Of a DNA stretch of 6,013 bases, positions 1-6,013 are shown piece by piece. Both the position numbers and the translations under genes were made by a program. Origin of the DNA: Candidatus Woesearchaeota archaeon (GTDB lineage: Archaea > Nanobdellota > Nanobdellia > Woesearchaeales > WJKV01); assembly GCA_014728875.1 (NCBI GenBank), contig WJKV01000083.1, positions 1-6,013 of the forward strand, read 5' to 3'. How positions within the stretch are numbered: position 1 is the stretch's first letter; every line of letters starts with the position of its first letter. The notes below the pieces were generated by a model. That model ran no database searches. It was not told the DNA's origin and saw only the letters and a program-made list of their open reading frames with translations.

Positions 1-3000
1 GTTATTCTGCCTTTTCCCATCAACTCGGGCAAGATGTCCCTGTTTATTGTTCGTCTTTGTCCTGTCGCGTCTCTGGATTCAAGAATGATCCTTGCTCTCC
101 GCCTCCTGTTTCCTATCTCCATTTTTAGATTATGAGATTCTGCCTTCAACTGTTCCCTGCCTTTCATTATTCCTGTGCCTCTGAGTCTTGTCTGTACAAC
201 ACCTGCAGCTTTCATGCCTATTATGAATACTGCGTTTCTCGCAAATGAATCCATTACATCGAATTCATGGCCGGCGATATGTGCATCGACTGCTTCAAGA
301 CCTACAAAGAAGCTGACTTCTCCTACGAGTGCAACTGTCTGTCCTCCTACTTTGATGACTCCTTCGAAACCGCCCATTCCTATTTTTGGTGCGAGCGAAG
401 TCAACTTGCCGATTCCAAGATGCGCCAAAGGAGTCAGGATCTTCAATGCGCCCAATGTGATGGCTGTGTGCACGAATTCTTTTGCCATTCCTGCTGCTGT
501 CCAGTCCTGTTCTTCTCCTTTTACAGCGCCCCATACCCTCATTCCTGCTGAGAATACTGCGACTTCAGCTACAAATCCTATTGCTTGCGGTACGAAAGTT
601 CCTGCAAGGATCCGCACACCCGACATAAAGGTTCTTGCTGCTGCACCGAATGCGCCTGCAACATTCGCAGTTGCAATGATCGCAGCGATTTCTAATAATG
701 TGCCTATATTAAGCAATTTATCCAGCCACATTCCTTCTGTGTATCTGTCAAGGGCCTTGTCCATATTCAAGCTCTGCCAGTTTATTGTTGTCAAGGCAGC
801 AATATCCAAGTATGCGGTCTCTGCTCCGCCTTTGATCAGGCCATCTCTCCTGAGCAAGTATTTTTCTTCCCTGTTGAGAGTCTTTGCAGCAACATACATT
901 GTTTCTTCACTCACTTTTGAATAGTATTCCTGCTGCAATTTCTTGATTTTTTCCATACGCTCTGCAATCAATTGCTGTTTTGTGTATTCTGAAAGATCTG
1001 AATCTAATATGTCCTGGATTTCTCTTTCCAATACTTCAATTTCAGCCAACAATTCACTGTGCATCCTTCTGGCTTCTGCCCTTGCATCTGCAAGCTTTTC
1101 CAGAGTCCTTATCAATTCCTGGAATTTCTTTTTCTCCACCCTGAAAAGCCTGTTTTTCTCGTCGTATCCTCCGAGGACATTATTATAGAATGAATTCAAG
1201 CCTGTGCTGTACAGCCAGTTCTTGAAATCTTCAGGATTTTCCATCTTTACTTCAACATAACCGTCTTTTGTGTATTCTGCATTAAGAAGCATCAGTCTCA
1301 GCCGTTCTGCACCGAGCCTCAATCCTTCCTCTTCCTCTCTTGCTTGTATTGCCTTGTTGTTATTGTCTACGAGCCTGAGAAGTTCCTTGTCATATTCATT
1401 CTGCAACTCTTGTAACCTGTTTTTGTAATATTCAATTCCTGCAACAGCGGTATCATATTCGTCTTCATCAGCATAACCTCCGAACGGGCCAAGATAATAT
1501 TTCTGCTGATGCCTTTTCATTCGTCCATATCTGCCAAGGCCGTCAGCCTCTCTCTGCATCCTTGCTTTTTCCCTCGACAAGAAGCTTGCTGCGCAGTTCT
1601 TTGCGCTGTAGCTCCTGCCCATGTCTTTTTTGCAGGCTTCCTGATCAGCCGCCATCCTCAGCCTGAACATCATATCACGCTGGGCTTCCAATGCCAGTCT
1701 CTTGTAATCTTCGTCTTCTACACCTGCCCTGTTGATAAGGTCTGCAAGTTCATCCTGCCGGCCCCTGAAATGATTTTCTGTCATCTGCGCGTATTCGCCT
1801 GTCTTTTCCTTGGCAGAAATCGCAGACATATAGAATTTGATTCGCCCTTCCAGATTCCTTAATTCTAACCTATACCTGTGCATCTGTTCTCTTATATCTG
1901 GATCTTCCAATGGAAGCCCTTCTTTGCCTTCTTCATCCCTTAATGTCAGTTTCTGCATCCTCGATAACAGATCGTCCAGATTCTGCCGGGCATCTGACAT
2001 GCCGCCCTGCAGACAGGATTCAGGATATGCCTGTGTATTGCAGAAATAACTGTGCATCTTTGCTTCCCTGTAGCCTGTTGTTGTTGCAGTGATTAGCTGC
2101 CTTTCTTTGCTTGCCCGCATTGCAGCTTCGTTTTCTGTTCTTTGAAGCTCTCCGAGAGTCTCCCGCATCAATACATCCAGGTCTTCAAGACTTTCGTGAA
2201 TGTTCGACCTCATCTCGTCTGTCAGATCAGGATCCCTCAATGCGTCTTCTAATGCCGCTGACATCTCCTGGGATGCTTCGTGCACAGAATCTACAGCGTC
2301 GTAAGTAAGATAAGCTGCATTGTCCCTTAATGCCTGCACTGCAGTATCAAGGTCTTCTTCAGTCACAGCAGCAGGGTCTGCTTTGATCTGCTCCATTATG
2401 CTTCCTGCGATTCTTGTGTTTTCAACAAGATTTTCTGTCATGTATTCGCCATATCCGCCTTCTTTTATCATTTCGCTGAGCGCTTCCAGCACTCCTTCTG
2501 TATACGGCGTCTGGTCTGCATTGCTGTATGTCTCTAATTGTGTGAGCAGAAGGCCTGCTGCATCCTTCTTTGTCTGGAACATGATCAGTCTTTCAGCGTC
2601 CTGTCTTGCTTTTTCTTTTGCTTTTCTTTTCAGCTCATCGTTCATCTCTCTTATTCTTGCTTCTTTACGTTTTGCCAATTCTGTCCAGCCTTCTTCCCTG
2701 AATTCCTTCAAATCTTTCTTCAGATTTGCAATCTCTGAATTGATCCTGTCTATCTCTCTTGCTATCTCTTTGCCGCTCTCGTCCATGTCCTGCTGTATTT
2801 CGCCTGTGAGATAACCGCCTTTTCTTTGAGTGTGGATATTGGTCTGCTCATATATGCTCAGGATCTCCTGCTCGTATTTTTGTTTCAACTGAGCTTTCTG
2901 TTCTTCTGTCAATCTATAACTAAGCTCTACCTGCGCCAGAAGACTTGCATATTTTTCCTTCAAGGCTGCTTCCTGCCCTTCCTTGAAAACCTGAAGTTCT

Positions 3001-6000
3001 GTAGTGGTGCCTGTCTCTGGATCGTAGCTGACGACTGTGTCTGTATCATCGCCGTAATTGCTCAACTGCTCTTCAAGGGCTGCTGCGAACTGCTGCTGCT
3101 TCTCTCTCTCAAGACGCTCTTTTTCTTTCTGCATTATATCTGCGAGCTGTCCCTGCGTCTCTCTAAGTTCTTTCAGGTATTGTTCTGCGAATTCCAGCTG
3201 CTGTTCTCTTTTTGTCTGCAGTTTGCCCAGTTCTTCCTGATATTTGTCATAAGTTATCTCGCCTGCATCCAGCTGTGCATCCAATTCTGTTTTTCCCTGT
3301 TCAAATTGCAGCTTGAGCTGATATTCGTAAGCTGTGCAAGGAGTGGGGCTGCATCGATAATTCTTATCCTCGCTCAACAGATCGTCTATCTGAAGCTGGT
3401 TGAAACGATTTAAACTTCCTGCCAAATTTTCCAGCTGCTTCCTTTTGGCGTCCAGTTCCTGTCTTACAGCTTCATAACCTTCTACCCCTCCGTAGGAAGC
3501 ATGTATCTTTTGATAATAATCTATTTCTTTCTGCACTGATTCTAATTCTTCATTCAGCCTTTCTTTTTCTTCTCCTTCTGCTTTTTTGATCTCTGCTTGC
3601 AGGTATTTTTCCTTGAATTCGAGCTCTTTGAGCTTTTCTGTCTCTTCTTTTCTTTCTATGTTCTCCAGCGCTGCAAGTTCCATCCTCACGTCAAGCTTTT
3701 CCTCAAGATTGGCAATGTCTGCCTCTAGATTGTCTATTGCGCTTTTCAGAGCATCCAGAGAATCAAATCCTAGTTCTGTCAATTCACTTTTGATCTCTTT
3801 CTGCACAGACTCGCTTAATGCGCCGTATTCTGCCAATGTATCCAGAGAAGACTGTAGTGTTTCTGTTCTTGCATTCAATATTGTAAGCTGGAGTTCCCTG
3901 AGCTCCTGGCTGTTGCTTTCTAATGCGGCTCTTTTCTTCTGATATTCATCATGTAATTGTCTTCTTCTTGCTTTAAGATTCTCATCTTTAGGCCTAATCA
4001 TTGTTATTCCTTCAGGACCTTTCTTCACTGTTGCTTCTACATTCGTCCTTCTTCCTGTAGCATCCCTTAGATAGTATCTTCCGCTGCCAGGAGGATATTC
4101 TTCAACAAATTTACCTGCAGCATAGCCTTTTTCTGCAGGGATGTCAAGAGTAAATGCCTGCAATATGGCTTCCAATCTTAATACTTCCTCGCGCAGTCTT
4201 TCCTGCTCTCCCTGAAGCGCTTCGATCCGGTCGAATTCCACCCTGAACTTTTTCTTCAATAGATGCGGATTGTTGACATTCAGTTGCGCAAGCCGTACTG
4301 TCTTGTTGTGCAGATCTGTTCTAAGTTGTTCAACTGTTTCTTCGCCCATCGCTTCGCGGCGCGCTTCCTGATATTCTATTGTTGTTTTTCGTGTTTGGAT
4401 CTGTATCCATGTGTCATCTATCAGCCTGTCTAACTGAGCACCTTCTGTGGAGAGGTAATGCTGCGCTCTTTCTGCTTCAAAGAGTTCTCCTTGTATCTCT
4501 TCAATTTCCAGCTGGAACCTGATCTTTTCCTGGTTGTAAGCCTCCATTGTTGTTGGACATTCTGCATTTGCAGCTCCAGTAATATCCATTATTGCAGCGC
4601 CTGTAATTCCTCCTGGTCCAGGAGGAGGACAAATATCTGCCCAGAGAGAAAGACCTTCTTTTGCCATTTCTAGCTCCTGCTTCAATGCATCCAATTGGCC
4701 TGCCTTGTCTTCCCATGATTTTTTCCTGTCTTCAAGCTGAGTTAATCTTTTCTCAAGCTCTGCGATCTGCTCTTCTGCTTCATCACTTTCTTCTATTCCC
4801 AACTGATATTCAAGCTTAGAAATGTCTGCTTCCAGTTCTGCTTTCTCTATCTCTGCCTTTATGCCTATCTCTTCGAATTTAAGATCCTTGTATTCTTTTG
4901 TGTCTGATACGCTCAATTGTCCATAGACCTCGTCAGTGTATCTGTCCTTTATCTCGCCTGTCATAGGATCTATTACAACAGAATGCTCGTTCCCAGCCGC
5001 ATCCTTGTAGGTCTTCCAGCCTTCCACCTCGAATGTTACGCCGTAATCCTTCAGAATCTCATTTACAACAGTAGGATCGAATTTCTCAGGATCAAAGCTC
5101 TCTAATTTTGCAATCCTTGCACTCTCTTCCGGAGTCAGTTCCCTTCCCTCTTCTTCGGCTTTGCTTTTGATTCTTGCTATTGCATTCTTTGCTTCTTCTT
5201 CATAATTGATTATGTGAGCATATTTTTCCCTGAATTCGCCGGTTTCATCGTCGAACTCAAAGTCTTCTGCAACACGGAATTCGCCTGCCTCTTCTATCTC
5301 ATCTATCTTTTCCTGGTATTTTTTCACTCTCTCTGAAGCAGCATCTATCCTTTCCTGCAGCTGTTCTATCTGCGCTTTGTCACTTTCTGTAAGATAAAAT
5401 TCATCGAGATCTTTCTTGGCTTCAGAAAACTCTTCTTTCCTGGCTGCAAGCTCCTCGTTTATCTCATCCAGCCTGCTCCGCTCTCTTCTTGATAATTTTT
5501 CTTTTTCTTTTTCTTCAAGCTTTCTTTTTTCAGCTTCCAGTCTTTTTCTTTCTTCATCCTTCCTTTCCAGCTCTGCCAGTCTTGCTTTTTCTTCTGCAGT
5601 CAGCTTCCGCATCTGGGCTGTTTTTTTGATCAGTGCAATCTCGTCCCTTGCTTTCTTCATAACATCGTCTTCTATGCCTGCAATTATCGCCCTTATCCTG
5701 TCTTTCCTCATATCCCGTATCTGAAGATCCAATTTAGAAGCCCTCAGCAAGGAAGCCATCTGGTTGTGCTCAAGTTCTGCGTTATTGATGTCTTCTTGTA
5801 GATTGAAATAGAATCTGTGTTCGTTTTCAAGTCGTTCTCTCGCTCTTTTTGCGCCGTTAATGTTAGAATCGATTGTCTTTTGTGCAGCATTTATTTCAAT
5901 ATCTATTTGTCTTAATCTCTCTTCGATTCTGTCTCTTTCTTCATGCATTTCACTTACACCATAACCGGCTCTCTTATTTGTCAGTCTGTCCAGTTCCTCA

Positions 6001-6013
6001 AGCCGTTTCTCTA
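1..6013 (-). CDS. Giant coiled-coil protein, internal fragment (both ends outside the window)
   Basis: A single minus-strand frame runs from codon 6011-6009 to codon 5-3 without a stop: 2003 complete codons, with a partial codon at each edge. This cannot occur by chance, and the translation has protein-like character throughout: heptad-type Leu/Ile spacing, Glu/Lys/Arg-rich helices, and helix breaks at Gly/Pro/Tyr loops. The coiled coil is already under way at the upstream edge (EKRLEELDRL), so the true start lies beyond 6013. The protein therefore exceeds 2000 residues by an unknown amount. No signal peptide, Walker A motif, kinase or protease motif is visible. Cysteine occurs only eight times, in four close pairs, which favours a secreted or surface protein over a cytoplasmic SMC-like one. 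Codons AGA/AGG dominate for Arg evenly along the frame, with no sign of a patchwork. The family is not recognised. The coding call is near certain; the surface-structural role is inference. Confidence 0.96.
3..182 (-). other. Basic segment downstream of the hydrophobic module (residues 1944-2003)
   Basis: This stretch is rich in Arg and Lys (GIMKGREQLKAESHNL, GNRRRRARIILES) and includes a second RDATG turn (RDATGQRRTIN, residues 1980-1990), then NRDILPELMGKGRI to the window edge. It may be a basic flank of the hydrophobic module or the beginning of another domain that lies outside the window. The reading frame remains open. Confidence 0.5.
183..722 (-). other. Hydrophobic Gly/Ala-rich helical module, possible membrane association (residues 1764-1943)
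   Basis: The composition changes sharply from Glu/Lys/Arg-rich coil to hydrophobic, Gly/Ala-rich sequence. Several hydrophobic runs follow one another: about 1766-1792 (LLEIAAIIATANVAGAF), 1799-1823 (FVPQAIGFVAEVAVFSAG), 1847-1867 (TAITLGALKILTPLA), 1892-1905 (TVALVGEVSFFVG) and 1927-1939 (AVFIIGMKAAGVV). Most carry one charged residue (Glu1774, Glu1816, Lys1857, Glu1898, Lys1934), so amphipathic helices or a buried helical bundle are as likely as true transmembrane spans. It could insert into or lie on a membrane. No family is recognised. Confidence 0.55.
723..1463 (-). other. Coiled-coil/helical region 8 (residues 1517-1763)
   Basis: The last coiled-coil section before the hydrophobic module, with sequences such as IEYYKNRLQELQNEYDKEL, RVEKKKFQELIRTLEKLADA, RRMHSELLAEIEVLEREI and RMEKIKKLQQEYYSKV. 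Breaks occur near YVEVKMENPEDFKNW (1584-1598) and VLGGYDEKN (1612-1620). Its final part (IKGGAETAYLDIAALTTI) is more hydrophobic and leads into the next module. Confidence 0.72.
1467..1541 (-). other. Gly/Tyr-rich break (residues 1491-1515)
   Basis: Two glycine-tyrosine turns, GLGRYGR (1491-1497) and YYLGPFGGYADED (1505-1517), lie close together with a short basic stretch (MKRHQQK) between them. They separate helical regions 7 and 8 and are the densest cluster of the recurring Tyr-Gly hinge motif in the window. Confidence 0.55.
1593..1634 (-). other. Cysteine-pair loop 4 (C1460-C1473)
   Basis: CKKDMGRSYSAKNC places two cysteines with twelve residues between them around a Gly/Ser/Tyr-containing stretch, flanked by helix on both sides (MAADQEA before, ASFLSREKARMQREA after). 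It is the fourth and last cysteine pair; no cysteine occurs outside the four pairs in the 2003 residues translated. Confidence 0.58.
1635..2012 (-). other. Helical region 7 (residues 1334-1459)
   Basis: Predominantly helical sequence between cysteine loops 3 and 4, including LDDLLSRMQKLTLRDEEG, a break at GLPLEDPD (1385-1392), then IREQMHRYRLELRNLEGRI and MMFRLRMAADQEA. Met and aromatic residues are commoner than in the upstream coils. Confidence 0.65.
2013..2042 (-). other. Cysteine-pair loop 3 (C1324-C1333)
   Basis: CNTQAYPESC places two cysteines with eight residues between them in a proline-containing loop, followed by LQGGMS. The preceding helix (YREAKMHSYF) ends at the first Cys and the next (DARQNLDDLLSRMQKL) starts shortly after the second. 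The arrangement matches the other three cysteine loops and suggests a disulfide-closed helical turn. Confidence 0.6.
2103..2999 (-). other. Long helical region 6 with Gly-Gly-Tyr breaks (residues 1005-1303)
   Basis: About 300 mainly helical residues. The first part is classic coiled coil (RINSEIANLKKDLKEF, DELKRKAKEKARQDAERL). Later parts are less charged and more Ala/Met/Thr-rich (AVQALRDNAAYLTYDAV, EMSAALEDALRDPDLTDEM), suggesting packed helical bundles instead of an extended rod. Breaks occur at KGGYLTG (1064-1070) and EGGYGEY (1184-1190). Confidence 0.7.
3000..3062 (-). other. Beta-hairpin-like insert D (residues 984-1004)
   Basis: A short non-helical insert, SNYGDDTDTVVSYDPETGTT, begins with an Asn-Tyr-Gly turn, holds the strand-like TVVSY, and ends in the Asp-Pro-Glu-Thr-Gly turn. 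It closely resembles the DPMTGE turn of insert B. Helix resumes at ELQVFKEGQEAALKEKY. Confidence 0.5.
3063..3335 (-). other. Coiled-coil region 5, Gln-rich (residues 893-983)
   Basis: Helical sequence with more Gln than earlier coils (YQEELGKLQTKREQQLEFAEQ, LEREKQQQFAAALEEQL). Hydrophobic spacing fits a coiled coil. A small Gly-containing break (DAGEITYDKY, residues 915-924) may be a hinge. Confidence 0.78.
3336..3353 (-). other. Cysteine-pair loop 2, C-S-P-T-P-C (C887-C892)
   Basis: Two cysteines with four residues between them (CSPTPC) form a tight proline-containing turn between the helix ending in LLSEDKNY and the helix AYEYQLKLQFEQ. The prolines break the helix and the spacing suits a small disulfide-closed turn. 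The C-x4-C spacing does not match a classic CxxC redox or zinc-knuckle site. Confidence 0.6.
3363..3983 (-). other. Coiled-coil region 4 (residues 677-883)
   Basis: About 200 residues of charged, heptad-like helix (ADIANLEEKLDVRMELAALE, QAEIKKAEGEEKERLNEELE). It is interrupted at EYGALS (residues 728-733) and at SYGGVEGYE (residues 839-847), where a Tyr-Gly turn probably ends one helix and begins another. It ends immediately before cysteine loop 2. Confidence 0.8.
3984..4142 (-). other. Beta-like insert C with RDATG turn (residues 624-676)
   Basis: This non-helical stretch is rich in Gly, Pro, Tyr and Thr. It contains EEYPPGSGRYYL, the turn RDATGRRTN (residues 649-657), a strand-like VEATV, then KGPEGITMIRPKDEN before the next helix. 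It looks like a small beta-hairpin module between coiled coils. The RDATG turn reappears in very similar form at residues 1980-1990, near the low-coordinate end of the window. Confidence 0.55.
4143..4547 (-). other. Coiled-coil region 3 (residues 489-623)
   Basis: Helical sequence with heptad-like spacing (FQLEIEEIQGELFEAERA, RLREEVLRLEAILQAF). It has a possible break at VNNPHL (residues 599-604, near base 4210) that may separate two antiparallel helices. It ends at the Pro/Gly-rich insert C. Confidence 0.75.
4557..4631 (-). other. Cysteine-pair loop 1, Pro/Gly-rich (C461-C485)
   Basis: Two cysteines 23 residues apart bracket a helix-free, Pro/Gly/Ala-rich segment that begins CPPPGPGG and ends NAECPTT. 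The preceding helix ends at the first Cys and the next helix (MEAYNQEKIRFQLEIEEI) starts just after the second. That geometry fits a disulfide closing the tip of a helical hairpin. The cysteines are seen directly; the disulfide is inferred. Confidence 0.6.
4641..4895 (-). other. Coiled-coil region 2 (residues 373-457)
   Basis: Helical, heptad-like sequence such as IEKAELEADISKLEYQL and EEQIAELEKRLTQLEDR, lacking proline and ending at a Leu-Trp just before cysteine loop 1. It is one arm flanking that loop. Confidence 0.8.
4896..5102 (-). other. Beta-rich insert B (residues 304-372)
   Basis: About 70 residues leave the coiled-coil pattern. They hold a repeated FDP motif (residues 306-308 and 311-313), a short helix ending in KDYG, alternating strand-like sequence (VTFEVEGWKTY), the turn KDAAGNEHS, a strand VVIDP and the turn PMTGE, then DRYTDEVYG. 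Aromatic residues, Gly, Pro and Thr are concentrated here. It reads as a small globular or beta-hairpin module inserted between two coiled coils. No family is recognised. A ligand-binding or head-like role is possible but not supported by any specific motif. Confidence 0.55.
5214..5282 (-). other. Short beta-like insert A with D-D-E-T-G-E turn (residues 244-266)
   Basis: The helical pattern is interrupted by alternating hydrophobic and acidic residues (FRVAEDFEF) followed by the turn DDETGE and then FREKY. This looks like a short beta-hairpin or extended excursion before a new helix starts at about residue 267. Related Asp-x-Thr-Gly turns recur in later inserts of this protein. Secondary structure is inferred by eye. 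Confidence 0.5.
5283..6011 (-). other. Coiled-coil region 1 (residues 1-243)
   Basis: About 240 residues are almost free of proline and consist mostly of Glu, Lys, Arg, Asp, Gln, Ala and Leu, with hydrophobic residues spaced in threes and fours, as in RLEELDRL, RIEERLRQIDIEI and QIEQLQERIDAA. There is one early break at Gly-Tyr-Gly (residues 16-18, bases 5958-5966). This is typical of long alpha-helical coiled coils. It continues from upstream sequence outside the window. Oligomeric state and parallel or antiparallel pairing cannot be read from the sequence. Confidence 0.85.
5463..5594 (-). other. Charged Glu/Lys/Arg helix, possible single alpha-helix (residues 140-183)
   Basis: Within coiled coil 1 this stretch is extremely rich in alternating acidic and basic residues (for example RKDEERKRLEAEKRKLEEKE), with only occasional Leu. 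Dense i to i+4 Glu-Lys/Arg pairs are the hallmark of stable single alpha-helices, which act as rigid spacers without a partner helix. Some Leu residues remain at coiled-coil-like spacing, so ordinary coiled coil is an equally good reading. Confidence 0.5.

Noticed and set aside
399..416. Walker A-like GIGKLT in the hydrophobic module (residues 1866-1871)
   Set aside because: The full GxxxxGK[ST] pattern is not met: Leu follows the Lys and no Gly sits at the required upstream position. No Walker B motif is evident. There is no support for an ATPase of the SMC or Rad50 type.
175..924. Plus-strand ORF of 249 codons, Ala/Pro/Ser/Ile-rich
   Set aside because: It lies antisense to the hydrophobic module. 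Its composition is what the complement of Ala/Gly/Leu-rich minus-strand codons produces, and it has no recognisable domain. The minus-strand frame is continuous through it.
3336..3353. CSPTPC as a metal-binding or thioredoxin-like redox site
   Set aside because: The spacing is C-x4-C, not C-x2-C, and no second cysteine or histidine pair is nearby. A structural disulfide fits better, given the same pattern at three other loops.
2826..3413. Plus-strand ORF of 195 codons, very Leu/Phe/Cys-rich, resembling a membrane protein
   Set aside because: The Phe/Leu/Cys/Ser richness is the antisense reading of Glu/Lys/Gln/Arg-rich coiled-coil codons. Similar Ser/Phe-rich shadows occur at 2320-2814, 3586-3942 and 5416-5724.
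4501..4716. Minus-strand ORF of 71 codons in another frame
   Set aside because: It overlaps the long open frame on the same strand, across cysteine loop 1, and gives a basic sequence with no domain character. The same applies to the minus-strand ORF at 295-534.
2950..5232. Recurrent F/L-R/K-E-K-Y (residues 260-264, 799-803, 1017-1021)
   Set aside because: Five-residue matches in Glu/Lys-rich helices are expected by composition, and the flanks do not align.
5461..5600. Pyrimidine-rich plus strand (runs of tctt and ttcttt) as a simple-sequence repeat or regulatory tract
   Set aside because: It is explained by Glu (GAA/GAG), Lys (AAA/AAG) and Arg (AGA/AGG) codons on the minus strand. There is no fixed repeat unit.
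1..6013. Promoters, terminators, RNA genes, CRISPR or mobile elements
   Set aside because: The coding frame fills the window with no intergenic space. I saw no tRNA-like clover, direct-repeat array, terminal inverted repeats or transposase motif.

Overview
The whole 6013-base window lies inside one protein-coding gene on the minus strand. The reading frame whose first complete codon is at 6011-6009 stays open to positions 5-3: 2003 codons by hand translation, with no stop and no frameshift. It enters from beyond base 6013 and leaves past base 1, so start, stop, promoter and terminator are all outside. Every plus-strand ORF and every other minus-strand ORF here is a shadow of this frame. Residue numbers below count from the first complete codon (residue 1 = 6011-6009) and are not those of the full protein.

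The organism cannot be fixed from one partial gene. Arginine is written mainly as AGA/AGG, isoleucine often as ATA, and GC content looks moderate. This would suit an uncultivated archaeon (DPANN-type, such as Woesearchaeota) or a candidate-phylum bacterium such as Omnitrophota, a phylum known for giant genes. That is an inference with low confidence.

Layout in the direction of translation (high to low coordinates): a long, highly charged coiled coil (6011-5283) with a Glu/Lys/Arg-rich stretch; two short beta-like inserts around another helix (5282-4896); coiled coil (4895-4641); a Pro/Gly-rich loop bounded by a cysteine pair (4631-4557); coiled coil (4547-4143); a beta-like insert (4142-3984); coiled coil (3983-3363); a second cysteine-pair loop (3353-3336); coiled coil (3335-3063); a beta-hairpin-like insert (3062-3000); a long helical stretch with Gly-Gly-Tyr breaks (2999-2103); a third cysteine-pair loop (2042-2013); helix (2012-1635); a fourth cysteine-pair loop (1634-1593); a Gly/Tyr-rich break (1541-1467); helix (1463-723); a hydrophobic Gly/Ala-rich module (722-183); and a basic segment running to the window edge (182-3).

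Taken together this is an internal piece of a giant, fibrous, mostly alpha-helical protein. Its only eight cysteines form four close pairs, each in a loop between helices, which suggests disulfide-stapled turns and therefore an extracytoplasmic location. The hydrophobic module after the coiled coils could meet a membrane. I recognise no enzymatic domain and assign no function beyond a probable structural or surface role.
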